Source: Pirellulales bacterium (lineage in GTDB: Bacteria > Planctomycetota > Planctomycetia > Pirellulales > JAEUIK01). From it: a stretch of DNA of 64,000 nt. Below the pieces are notes generated by a model that did not search any database, was not told where the DNA came from, and saw nothing but the letters and a program-made list of their open reading frames with translations. The translations under genes were made by a program, and so were the position numbers. Shown piece by piece: positions 44,481 to 53,600 of the stretch (positions are counted from its first letter, which is position 1; each line of letters starts with the position of its first letter). The stretch covers positions 62,001 through 126,000 of the forward strand of contig JAIESQ010000019.1 of the NCBI GenBank assembly GCA_019745975.1. The letters are read 5' to 3'.

Positions 44481-44822
44481 GGCAACGCGCTGGCTCCCGC
44501 TGGCCTTCGACGACAATGCGGTCCGAAATCTGAGCGGCGCGGCCTCGTGCGTCCACCTCTCGCGACTGGTGCCGTTATTAGGGGCGATTCGCGTTAGCGA
44601 CCGCTCCACGCCACGAATTCTTCGGACGACGTAATCGCTTATCACGATTGCGCTTCTAGCTTGCTGCTTGACGGTTTCGGCCGTGCTTCTGAGCGAGCTT
44701 CGACCTGCCGCGAAAAAAAATCTGCGCGCGTCGAAAACCTGACCTACAGTTGAGGCGGATGTGGCAAACACGCCACAGCCAGCCTGGATGACCCAAGGCA
44801 CGCAATTTATCAGTTGCCTGTC
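44481..44822. other. Gene-free stretch
   Basis: A minus-strand frame of ~110 codons crosses this part, but it has no ribosome binding site, no recognisable domain and irregular composition. I see no structured element apart from the promoter and palindrome annotated next. Confidence 0.35.
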
Positions 44823-44850
44823 TTGACAAGCACTTCATCCATGCTAACTT
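44823..44850 (+). promoter_or_regulatory. Sigma-70-like promoter candidate
   Basis: A perfect -35 TTGACA (44823-44828), a 16-nt spacer, and a weak -10 TAACTT (44845-44850). It lies ~230 bp ahead of the His/Cys-rich protein gene, the only gene it could serve. Confidence 0.35.
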
Positions 44851-44895
44851 AGCCTCCTAGTCTACGCATCCAGCTCATACTCCTTAAGCGGCAAG

Positions 44896-44917
44896 GATTT
44901 ACAAACAGGGGTAAATC
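44896..44917 (+). promoter_or_regulatory. Palindrome GATTTAC-N8-GTAAATC, possible operator
   Basis: A perfect 7-bp inverted repeat with 8-bp centre, AT-rich in a GC-rich setting, ~160 bp upstream of the metal-binding-type secreted protein and ~45 bp after the -10 candidate. The geometry suits a dimeric repressor such as a metal sensor, though the regulator is not adjacent. Confidence 0.35.
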
Positions 44918-45077
44918 TTCGCAGTCTAAGGGGCACACGCTGGGTGCCGCGGACTTAAGGATGCACGGTCCCCGATCTAGCCGCCGAGGCCGGGGGAGAA
45001 CCAAGCCATCGTGGCAAGGCGGCGACGGTCGTTTTTCGGAATTCCTAACCGTACCGTTTTGTGGGAGGAACCTCACG

Positions 45078-45476
45078 ATGAATCGTACTCTTGCTCTCGG
45101 CCTGGCGATCTTCCTCGCCGTGGCCGGCATCGCCCTCTTGGGCGGTGAACAGAAGGCTTCGGCCGGGCACTGTCATGGTTGCTGTGCGTGTGATTGTGGT
45201 GGCGATGATTGCAGCTCGTGCGGCTGCCACCATCGTTGCCATCGCTGCCATCGCTGCTTCCGTCGTTGCCATCGCTGCCATCGCTGCCACCATTGCCACC
45301 ATTGCCATTGCTCGAGCTGCCACAGCGCTTGCAACGGCTGCAGCAATGGACACGAGGCCGCTGAAGGCGACGCCGAGGGTGGCGAAGCCGAACCCAAGCC
45401 GACCGAAGACGCTGGCGCCGAGCCCGCCGCCAGCCGCACTCCGTTCGGTTTCCGTCAGGTCAGCTTCCGTCGCTAG
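45078..45476 (+). CDS. Secreted His/Cys-rich protein, probable metal binder
   Basis: A 132-residue protein with a signal peptide (LGLAIFLAVAGIALLGGEQKASA). The mature front, about 60 residues, is almost only Cys, His and Arg: HCHGCCACDCGGDDC, then runs of CHRCHRC, CHHCHHCHC and CSSCHSACNGC. The tail is acidic (EAAEGDAEGGEAEPK) and ends FGFRQVSFRR. The CH(R/H) triplet repeats would bind several metal ions (Cu, Zn or Ni), like metallothioneins but exported. GGGAGGA precedes the ATG; a strong terminator follows. The repeat arises from a 9-bp DNA unit, so it could expand and contract. Not assigned to a named family. Confidence 0.82.
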   Translation: MNRTLALGLAIFLAVAGIALLGGEQKASAGHCHGCCACDCGGDDCSSCGCHHRCHRCHRCFRRCHRCHRCHHCHHCHCSSCHSACNGCSNGHEAAEGDAEGGEAEPKPTEDAGAEPAASRTPFGFRQVSFRR

Positions 45477-45545
45477 ACGCTGGCTGATAACCCACGCTGG
45501 TCCCCTGTTACTTCCGGCGTGCGGTTACTCCTAATCGGATGAATG

Positions 45546-45577
45546 CCGGGCCTCGCATGGCGAGGCCCGGTTTTTTT
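45546..45577 (+). terminator. Strong rho-independent terminator
   Basis: CCGGGCCTCG (45546-45555) pairs perfectly with CGAGGCCCGG (45561-45570) over a 5-nt loop, followed by seven T. It ends the His/Cys-rich protein transcript. Confidence 0.92.
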
Positions 45578-45710
45578 ATGCGCGACGATCGCGCCGAAGA
45601 TTTGCGGATAGACAACTTCGGTAAACCTGGGAAACTCTAGTGTCCGATTTTGCAGTGATAGCAGCTGTCGCGCCACAGTCGCTCCCCCCAAACTGCCGCA
45701 GGCTGATTCG

Positions 45711-46649
45711 ATGAACTATCGCCCTGCCGATCCTTCCACGAACGTTGCCGACAAACCGACAATCGGCTCGGCACTGCAGACCGCCCTTACGTTGGCGCTC
45801 ATCGTGCACCTGGCGTCGATGCTCTTCGGCATCCTAGGCACGAACTACGTCATCGCCTCGAACGAAGAGTCGGCCGGCTTGGAACCGACGCAGCTCAGCT
45901 CCCGGCTTGAACGCCAGTTGGCCGCGAACATCCCCTTCCTGGGCAACTACCGCCAGTTGCTGTTCTTGAACCTGCCCTACGCCAACGCCCTGACACGCTA
46001 CGACGTACCCGACACAAATCACCGCGTCGAGGTTGAACTGCGCGATGGGCGAAACGGCGACCCCAATAGCCGCCAGGTAGCGAGCATCGTGCTGCCTCCC
46101 GCGGATATTGAAGGGACGGTCCGCCGCCATCGCTATGAGGTGCTGGCCAATAGCATCGCAAACATGGCCGGCAACGAAACGGCGGAAGCCGTGCTGCCGA
46201 CCGGCATTTCAGAAGGCCTATTAGCACGCTATGCCCCGGACGGCGCCACCTGGCTGACGGTTCGCTGCCTCGGCTTGTCGCCCTTGCAGACCCCTGAGCA
46301 ATTCGTGGCGGGCGAGAACCCTGATCGGCCTGAGTTGTGGCGTAACGTCTACGAAGCGCAGGTCTGGAAGAGTGGCGAGGTCACGCGCCTGATGAAACGC
46401 GAAACGGCGCGCGGCGACAACGCACCCGTGGTCGAAGCATCGGGCGCCGCGACAACTGCGCCCGCGCCAGGAACTCCCGCGTCTGGTGGCACCACACCCA
46501 CAAGCAACGATCCCGAAAGTAAGTCTCCCGCAAGCAGCGCCTCGGGCAACCAGCAACCGGGCAATGCGGTTCCCGCGGTCCCTGCTGTTCCAGGGACTGA
46601 TTCCACCATCCCCCGTGCACCGAACAGCGATGCTCAACCTCGCCCGTAA
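45711..46649 (+). CDS. Membrane protein partner of HTTM protein
   Basis: A 312-residue protein with one N-terminal helix (ALTLALIVHLASMLFGILGT) and a periplasmic alpha/beta domain (LPYANALTRYDVPDTNHRVEV, VRRHRYEVLANSIANMAG). The final ~80 residues are Pro/Ala/Ser/Thr-rich and disordered. Its end overlaps the start of the HTTM gene by 20 bp, so both are co-expressed and probably form one complex. In planctomycetes this type of gene often precedes an HTTM gene. Function unknown. Confidence 0.7.
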   Translation: MNYRPADPSTNVADKPTIGSALQTALTLALIVHLASMLFGILGTNYVIASNEESAGLEPTQLSSRLERQLAANIPFLGNYRQLLFLNLPYANALTRYDVPDTNHRVEVELRDGRNGDPNSRQVASIVLPPADIEGTVRRHRYEVLANSIANMAGNETAEAVLPTGISEGLLARYAPDGATWLTVRCLGLSPLQTPEQFVAGENPDRPELWRNVYEAQVWKSGEVTRLMKRETARGDNAPVVEASGAATTAPAPGTPASGGTTPTSNDPESKSPASSASGNQQPGNAVPAVPAVPGTDSTIPRAPNSDAQPRP

Positions 46650-47667
46650 CTACTTCGCCGAGCTGGCCGATCACATCGGCACGGCCTGGAACCGCTTCTG
46701 GTTCACGCCGTCGTCGCCGCACACGCTCTGCCTGGTGCGCGTGCTGGCTGGCGCGTTGTCGGTCTATTATGTCGCCAGCTTTGGACCCGACGTGGTGCAG
46801 TTTTTCGGCCCCGGCGGAATCGTCCCGGTCCAAACAGTGCGTGAGTGGACCGGTGGCGTCGTCACGCGATTCAGCTACTTCGACTACATCCAGGAGCCGG
46901 CCAGCCTGCACGCGGCGCATTACGCGGGCCTGGCGGTGGTGGCGCTATTCGCGGTCGGCTTCCTGACTCGGGTGACTTCGATTGCCGCGCTCGTCGTGCT
47001 CGTTTCGTACTTGCATCGGGCGCCGATGCTGGTCTCGGAAGCCGAGCCGGTGCTGGCGATGATCGTTTTATACCTCTGCCTGGGACCGGCGGGAGCCTGC
47101 TTCTCGGTCGACGCCTGGTTGCGCCGCCGCAAGCTGCGAGCCGCCGGCAACGACCCGGCCGAGACGGGTGTGCCGAAGTCGACTGCGGCCACGATCGCCA
47201 CCCGACTGATTCAAATCCACCTGGCCGCGATCTTTGTCGCCTCAGGCCTGGCCATGCTCAGCGTGCAAACTTGGTGGGCCGGCGACGCCGTGTGGTGGCT
47301 GGTCGCGCGGCCTCGGTCATCTGGGTTCTGGCTGGCGCGGCCGTTGAGTCGCATGCCGCTGGTGTTCATGGCGCTGACACACTTCATCGTGGCGTACCAT
47401 TTCCTGCTCCCGCTCCTGGTCTGGAATCGCCTGGCGCGGCCGCTGGTGCTGGCCGCCGGGCTGGTGATCTGGCCGATCGTTGCCGTCGCGTCTGGTCTCT
47501 ACCTGTACGCAGCCGTGATGCTGGCCGGCACGTGCATCTACCTGCCGCCGGCGTTCGTCGCACTTCTCGAGAGGCGTCGCACGGCTGCGCCGGATGCGGA
47601 GAAGGACGAAATCGCAGCGACACACAAGCCGTCGACGTCGGCCCAGCGAGCGACCGTGCGCGTGTAG
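46630..47667 (+). CDS. HTTM-domain (vitamin-K-dependent carboxylase-like) membrane protein
   Basis: A 345-residue protein with an HTTM domain: helices LCLVRVLAGALSVYYVASFG, YAGLAVVALFAVGFLTRVTS, LAMIVLYLCLGPAGACFSVD, LIQIHLAAIFVASGLAMLS and others to ~325. The block IQIHLAAIFVASGLAMLSVQTWW includes the 'YxxSGxxK/W'-like stretch common to these proteins. Gamma-carboxylation of Glu is proven only for the animal enzyme; bacterial HTTM proteins are mostly uncharacterised. The ATG at 46630 lies inside the upstream gene; the family match starts there. Confidence 0.85.
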   Translation: MLNLARNYFAELADHIGTAWNRFWFTPSSPHTLCLVRVLAGALSVYYVASFGPDVVQFFGPGGIVPVQTVREWTGGVVTRFSYFDYIQEPASLHAAHYAGLAVVALFAVGFLTRVTSIAALVVLVSYLHRAPMLVSEAEPVLAMIVLYLCLGPAGACFSVDAWLRRRKLRAAGNDPAETGVPKSTAATIATRLIQIHLAAIFVASGLAMLSVQTWWAGDAVWWLVARPRSSGFWLARPLSRMPLVFMALTHFIVAYHFLLPLLVWNRLARPLVLAAGLVIWPIVAVASGLYLYAAVMLAGTCIYLPPAFVALLERRRTAAPDAEKDEIAATHKPSTSAQRATVRV

Positions 47668-47803
47668 CTCGCTGCGGCGAGCCGACGATTCAATTCTTCA
47701 CGCCGCGTGGCTCCCTGCGAGCGCTCGCCTTTCGCGTGACCCGCGCGCAGCGGGCAGCTACACTACGCTCGATTGAGATATTCCCCAACGGTGAGGATGT
47801 TCG

Positions 47804-48742
47804 ATGAACGCGTCGGGCAACGTCAACTCAAGCTTCTCTTCGCGGCGGGCGTTTTTGGGTCGTTGCGCTACCGGTGCGACGGTCGGCCTAATGAGTTCTT
47901 TGGCCGGCGCGCCGCGAGCCAGCGCCATCGAACCGATCCAGCGCCAGGGTAAGCCCGCATTTCGCTTTAGCATGGCGGCCTATAGCTACCGCGATCTGCT
48001 CGAAGGAAAAAAAGCCAGCATGACGATGGAGGACTTCGTCAAAGCCTGTGCCATGCTGCCGCTCGAAGGTACGGAGTTGACGAGCTATTACTTTCCCAAG
48101 GAAATCACGCCTGACTATTTGCGCGGGCTCAAACAGCTTTGCTTTCGGCTGGGGCTCGACGTGTCGGGCACGGCGGTGGGCAACGAGTTCTGCTTGCCTC
48201 CAGGGCCGAAGCGCGACGCAGAGATCGCCCACGTCAAGCGCTGGATCGAATACGCCGAAATCCTCGGCGCGCCGGTGATCCGCATCTTTTCGGGCGCTCC
48301 GACCAGCGGGCAAGACCCGGCCGAGGCGCATCGCCTGGCGGTCGCAGCGATGGAAGAATGCTGCGCGTATGCCGGCCAGCACGGCGTTTACCTGGCCCTT
48401 GAGAACCACGGCGGACTGACCGCCACGGCCGACGGGATGCTCGGCCTGGTGCGTGACGTGAAGAGCCCTTGGTTTGGCGTGAATCTCGACACGGGCAATT
48501 TCTCCTCCGACGATCCGTATGCCGAGCTGGCGAAGCTCGCCCCGTACGCCGTCAACGTGCAGGTAAAAGTGTCGATCCGCTCAGGCGGCAAAGGCAAGCA
48601 ACCGGCCGATCTCGCTCGCCTGGCGCAGATCATGCGTGACGCTGGCTACCGCGGCTACATCGTGCTGGAGTACGAAGAGCCGGAAGACCCGCTGGTGGCC
48701 TGCCCGCGGTATCTCGACGAGATCAGGAAGGCGTTTGGGTGA
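47804..48742 (+). CDS. Tat-exported sugar phosphate isomerase/epimerase-like protein
   Basis: A 312-residue xylose-isomerase-like TIM barrel. The front has a Tat signal (SSRRAFLGRCATGATVGLM). Catalytic/metal residues are visible in ELTSYYFP, VIRIFSGAP, LALENHGGLTATA (Glu-His), VNLDTGNFSSDDP (Asp) and GYIVLEYEEPEDP (Glu). Planctomycetes carry many such exported proteins with roles in sugar or polyol processing; the substrate is not known. It stands alone. Confidence 0.85.
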   Translation: MNASGNVNSSFSSRRAFLGRCATGATVGLMSSLAGAPRASAIEPIQRQGKPAFRFSMAAYSYRDLLEGKKASMTMEDFVKACAMLPLEGTELTSYYFPKEITPDYLRGLKQLCFRLGLDVSGTAVGNEFCLPPGPKRDAEIAHVKRWIEYAEILGAPVIRIFSGAPTSGQDPAEAHRLAVAAMEECCAYAGQHGVYLALENHGGLTATADGMLGLVRDVKSPWFGVNLDTGNFSSDDPYAELAKLAPYAVNVQVKVSIRSGGKGKQPADLARLAQIMRDAGYRGYIVLEYEEPEDPLVACPRYLDEIRKAFG

Positions 48743-48813
48743 AAATCTCGCACGTCGGAGAAAGCTGTCCCGCGATTTGTTGTTGAGCCAGGCGGTATTT
48801 TATTGCATAAATT

Positions 48814-49080
48814 ATGGACTTTCGCTGGAACGAGTGGAACAGCGAACACATTGCCCGACACGGAGTATCGACGGACGAAGCAGAAGCGGTCGTGCAGCGA
48901 GCAACGCGTCCGTTTCCCAGAAGGATTGATGACGACAAATGGATCGTCTGGGGGTCTGGCGTCGGTGGACGACCGCTGCAAGTCGTGTTCGTGCTGGATG
49001 ACGACGACTCCGTTTTTGTTATCCACGCCAGACCACTAACCACTGGCGAAAAGCGCCGCTTTCGCAGAATCCGCAAATGA
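48814..49080 (+). CDS. brnT: BrnT-family ribonuclease toxin
   Basis: An 88-residue toxin of the BrnT (RelE-like RNase) fold. Matching blocks are FRWNEWNSEHIARHGVSTDE, DDKWIVWGSGVGGRPLQVVF and VFVIHARPLTTGEKRRFRR, the last carrying the conserved basic catalytic/rRNA-binding residues. In type II systems BrnT cleaves RNA and is silenced by BrnA. The gene starts ~70 bp after the isomerase gene and overlaps the antitoxin start by 4 bp (ATGA). Confidence 0.9.
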   Translation: MDFRWNEWNSEHIARHGVSTDEAEAVVQRATRPFPRRIDDDKWIVWGSGVGGRPLQVVFVLDDDDSVFVIHARPLTTGEKRRFRRIRK

Positions 49081-49376
49081 AAGCCAAGAAGCCTTACCAC
49101 GATATGACGCCCCGCGAGCTTGATGCTGCCACGCGCAAGTTCGATCAGCCGCTGGTGATCGACGAATCGCGCAGCATGTGCACCTCCGACCGCAAGCGTT
49201 GGCAAGCCGCCAAGAAGAAGCGCGGACGTCCCAAAATAGGCGCAGGCCATTGCCGCATCTCCGTGAGTCTGGAGCGCGGACTGCTCAAGCGGGCGACGGC
49301 ACTAGCGAAACAGCGCGGCGTGAGTCGCTCGTCACTGCTGGCCGAGCTCCTGGCCAACGAACTCGCCACGAAATAA
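49077..49376 (+). CDS. brnA: BrnA-like antitoxin with ribbon-helix-helix domain
   Basis: A 99-residue protein directly coupled to brnT. The front (YHDMTPRELDAATRKFDQPL) should wrap the toxin; the middle (KRWQAAKKKRGRPKIGAG) is very basic with an AT-hook-like GRPK; the end (CRISVSLERGLLKRATALAK) is a ribbon-helix-helix DNA-binding unit for operon autorepression. Typical BrnA is slightly shorter and lacks the GRPK motif, but location and layout leave little doubt. Confidence 0.85.
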   Translation: MKAKKPYHDMTPRELDAATRKFDQPLVIDESRSMCTSDRKRWQAAKKKRGRPKIGAGHCRISVSLERGLLKRATALAKQRGVSRSSLLAELLANELATK

Positions 49377-49433
49377 AACTACACGGCAGTGCGCTGGTTG
49401 CCTGCCTGCTGCGTGCTGGTGACGATTGGCTAG

Positions 49434-50567
49434 GTGCCCGCTATCTCAGACGCCTTCGTTTTCAAACCCACTGCGGGCGCGATTTACGCGACCTACAGGT
49501 ATTGCTCAGTGACCTCGGAGTCCTCTGTGGCCAACTGCATTGCTGGGGCGTTTCAGGCACCCTACGCGAAACGGCACGCACCCCAGCGGATCGCGGCGGT
49601 GTTTTCGGCGGCGCTATTGCTCGTCGCCGTGGCGTGCCAGCTCTCCGCGGCTGCCGATCCGCTGCCGAGCTGGAACGACGGGCCGGCCAAGTCGGCCATT
49701 GTCGCGTTTGTCGATCGCGTGACGCGCGAGGGATCGCCCGGTTTCGTCAGGCCCGAAGAGCGCATCGCCACGTTCGATAACGACGGCACGCTCTGGTGCG
49801 AACAGCCCAATTATGTACAGGTGATCTTTGCCGTCGAGCGGCTGAAATCGCTTGCCACGCGGCATCCCGAGTGGCGCGACGAGGAGCCGTACGCCGCAAT
49901 GCTCAAGGCGAACCCGGAGCAACCGCTCGGCGGGGGGCTCAAGGCCTTCGAGAAGCTGTTGATGGCCACGCACGCCGGCATGAGCACCACTGATTTCGAA
50001 CGCATCGTCAGCGATTGGCTCGCCCACGCCCGCCATCCGAAATTCGAGCGCCCCTACACGGCGTGCATCTACCAGCCCATGCTCGAAGTACTCTCGTTCT
50101 TGCGAGCCAGCGGTTTCAAGACGTTCATCGTGTCTGGTGGCGGGGCGGAGTTCATGCGCCCATGGACCGAGCGCGCGTACGGCGTCCCGCCAGAGCAAGT
50201 CATCGGCAGCACCGTCAAAACCGAGTTCAAGCTGATCGACGGCCAGCCCGCGCTGATGCGATTGCCTGAGGTAGATTTCGTCGACGACGGGTTGGGCAAG
50301 CCGGTGGGGATCGGCAAGTACATCGGGCGGCGACCGATCGCCGCCTTCGGCAATTCCGATCACGATATACCGATGCTCGAGTGGACGACGGTCGCCGACG
50401 GCCCGCGATTGGGGATGCTCGTGCATCACACTGATGCCGAGCGTGAATACGCCTACGATCGCAATTCGCACGTCGGACAGCTCGACAAGGGGCTCGACGT
50501 CGCCCAAGCCCGGGGCTGGACACTCATTGATATGCGCCGCGATTGGAAAGTAGTTTTTCCCGAGTAG
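49434..50567 (+). CDS. Exported HAD-superfamily phosphatase
   Basis: The enzyme portion spans ~280 residues: motif I FDNDGTLWCEQP, motif II IVSGGGAEFMRPW, motif III/IV FGNSDHDIPMLEWT, typical of HAD phosphatases. A signal peptide (FSAALLLVAVACQLSAA) precedes it. The start is doubtful: the GTG at 49434 gives a long odd front that overlaps decayed repeat sequence (CTCGGAGTCCTCTGTGGCC), and there is no ATG in frame; GTG codons near 49509, 49530 or 49599 are as likely. It probably acts as a periplasmic phosphomonoesterase. Substrate unknown. Confidence 0.75.
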   Translation: MPAISDAFVFKPTAGAIYATYRYCSVTSESSVANCIAGAFQAPYAKRHAPQRIAAVFSAALLLVAVACQLSAAADPLPSWNDGPAKSAIVAFVDRVTREGSPGFVRPEERIATFDNDGTLWCEQPNYVQVIFAVERLKSLATRHPEWRDEEPYAAMLKANPEQPLGGGLKAFEKLLMATHAGMSTTDFERIVSDWLAHARHPKFERPYTACIYQPMLEVLSFLRASGFKTFIVSGGGAEFMRPWTERAYGVPPEQVIGSTVKTEFKLIDGQPALMRLPEVDFVDDGLGKPVGIGKYIGRRPIAAFGNSDHDIPMLEWTTVADGPRLGMLVHHTDAEREYAYDRNSHVGQLDKGLDVAQARGWTLIDMRRDWKVVFPE

Positions 50568-50673
50568 TCGCCGGCGTTGATGGCACAATGCTTGGCGAAT
50601 CGCTGACGCCATTGTCACCGGCAGCTACACTGGAGGCTCTCTTCGACGAGCCCGTCGACGAAGGTGGCCCGAC

Positions 50674-53600
50674 GTGACGCGAACCGACGCCAGAACTGAC
50701 GCCGCGGCTTCGAAGCCAGCCAGCGATCCGTTAATTACCGCGCTCGATGCCTTGGTCGAAGATCCCCGCGTCGACCGTGCGCAGTTCTTCACGTCGGCCG
50801 CGGCGGCAGCGCGCGATGCGGCTTTTGCGAGCAGGTATCGCATCCTCGGCGTGCTCGGACAAGGCAGCATGGGCCTGGTTTGCGATGCCGAAGACTTGCG
50901 CTTGCACCGCCGCGTGGCAATCAAAGTCATCGCTACCCGCGACGCCACGACGGCCGCCCTCATGCGACGCGAGAGCGAAGTGCTCGCGGCCCTGAGGCAT
51001 CCCGGAATCGTTGCGGTTTACGACTGCGGCGAATTGGCGGACGGCCGCCCTTACTTCGTGATGGAGCAAGTGCCAGGTGAGAGCTTGCTGGATTTTTGTC
51101 GCTCGCATGAGCTGGGCATGCGCGGCAAGCTCGAGTTGATGCGGGGAATCGCTCGCTCGGTCGGCATGGCCCACTTGTTGTCGATCGTGCATCGCGACCT
51201 GAAGCCGACGAATCTTCGTGTGCGTCCCGACGGCGAACCGACGATTCTCGACTTCGGCATCGCGAAATTCGGCAATCTGCCGGACGAGACGATTCCCGAT
51301 TGCCTTGCGCCACAACCCTACGAAACGGCGGTTTTTGGTGGCGTCAAGGGTACACGGCGCTACATGAGCCCCGAACAGGCTGCCGGCGAAGCGGTCGACG
51401 TCCGCAGCGACGTCTATGCGCTGGGCCTGATACTGTTCGAGATGCTGACTGGCACGCTGCCAAACGACGAGTCATCGCCGGAGGCTTCGGACGTAACGAA
51501 AGCATCCGCGGCGCGCCGACTACGCGACCTGGCGCCGCGCGTGCCAACCGATGTGGCGGCGATTGTCGAAAAGTGCCTGGCTCTTCTGGCCGATGGTCGC
51601 TACGCGACCGCCAACGAATTGGCCGACGACATTGATGCCTACCTTGCGGGGCTACCCGTTGTGGCCGTGACGAGACATCGCACGTGGTATTCGACCATTA
51701 AGCTCTGGCGACGGCATCGGCCGGCCACGGCACTGGGAGGGGCGGCCGCGATCGTGCTCGTAGTTGTCATTGCCGTTTCGTTTCTCCGGATCCGGCAGGA
51801 ACGGAATCTTGCCCGTGAACATGCTCAGCGCGCGGAAGCGAGCTTGCGCGTGGCCGCGGCGGAGCGCGCCCGGGCCGAGCAGAACCTGCTCGCGGCCCAG
51901 CGCGAGCAGCGCCGCGCCCGCGAGCGCGAGTTGGCCACTGAACGGCATCTCTACACGCAACAGATGGGACAAGCCAAAGCGTTGATCGATGCCGGCAATC
52001 TGTTGCAGGCCGATTTGCTGCTCGATCACTTTATTCCAGTGGAGAGCGGCGCGGCGGCTGCTTCGGTCGGTGGCGACGGCGCGTTGACTGCGACCGCCGA
52101 CCATCGCAGTTTCGCCTGGCACTACCTCAAGCGCCTGTGCCGGGTTGATCATCGATGTCTTTCGGGGCACCGGGCATTGGTCAATTGCCTTCGGTATTCG
52201 CGCGACGGCAATCTGTTGGCTAGTGGCGATCGGGACGGTCGCGTGCGCATATGGCAAGTCGCTGGCGGCGATCAACTCATCGCGCTCGACGCACATCGCA
52301 ATGCGGTGATCGATGTCACTTTCAGTGCCGACGGCCGCCGGCTGGCCACGATCGGCGAGGATCACACCTGCCGGGTGTGGGACGTGTCGAGCGGGTCGCG
52401 CTTGGGTGAGTTACGTCACGCAGTCAATCCATTGGCAATATCGGGTCTGACCGGAGTCGCCTTGTCGAGTGACGGTAGCCGCTGCGCGACGGCCGACGAT
52501 CGCGCCCGCGTGACGCTGTGGGATGTCGCGACTGCCGCAGGGCGGACGCTGGCCAATGCTCAAGCCCGGCCTGGCCCGTGCTTTGTCGCGTTCACGCCCG
52601 ACGATCGGATGGTATTTGTTGCCGGCAAGGGGCACCACGTGCGGATGTTCGACGTGGTAAGCGCGCAACGCGTCGCACAATCTCCCACGCTGGCTGGGCC
52701 GGTGACTCGAGTCTGTGCCGGACCGACCGCAAGTATCCTCGCCGCCGGCGACATTTTCGGTTGCGTATACGTCCTGCGCCACGCGGTGGACAAGCTCGAA
52801 TGCCGTGCGCCGCTGTCGATTCTTAGCGGACGCATTCGCGATCTGTCGTTCACCGCCGATGGCCACACCGTCGTCGCGGTCTCGGAGTCGGGCGGGGCGG
52901 CAGCCATCGACATTGATTCGGGACGCGATGTCACCAAGCTGACCGCGATGGCGCGTGCGACGCGTGGCATCGCGGCACACGTCGGCGCCGACCGGCCGAG
53001 TATCGCCTGGAGCAACGACGATACCACGATCGACGTCTACGGATTCGCCAAGACGCGCGGTTACGATCGCATCGTCACGACCGACGCGCCCACCTGGATC
53101 GACTTGTCGCCCGTCGGCAACCGGCTGGCCGTGGCCTACAGCGACAAGCACTATTTCGATGTGCTCGATGCCAGCAGTGGAGCACGTTTTGCTCGCTTTG
53201 AGGACCATCGTGGCCCGATCTCGGCCGTTTGCTTCTCGCGCGATGGCCGCCTGCTCTTGTCGACCGATGGCCTTGGCCTGGCCACGGTGCACGACGCGTC
53301 TGGTGGCCCTGGCGCCGTAGTCGATAAGCATGAGTTCGGTTGGGCCAACAGCGTCAGCGCGACGTTTGGGACGGACGCGAAGTGGGCGTTCGTCGCCGGC
53401 TTGCAGGGCGTGGTGCGTGTCTGGCAACCCGGTTCGTCACGAGTCGAGACATTGCGGGACGGACATGGGCCGCTGCCGGTTCTGTGCCTGGCGGCATCGC
53501 CCGACGGCAGCCGGGTAGTTTCCGGCTGCTTCGATGGCAGCCTGACGATTTGGGACGGCTCGCGGCGGAAGTTGCTTGCGAAGCTCGCTGGGCATCGTCA

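Noticed and set aside
44466-44801. 111-codon minus-strand gene
   Set aside because: No start context, no recognisable domain and irregular composition; treated as non-coding.
45200-45330. Non-coding microsatellite
   Set aside because: The 9-bp repeat is in frame within a gene that has a signal peptide, ribosome binding site and terminator, so it is coding.
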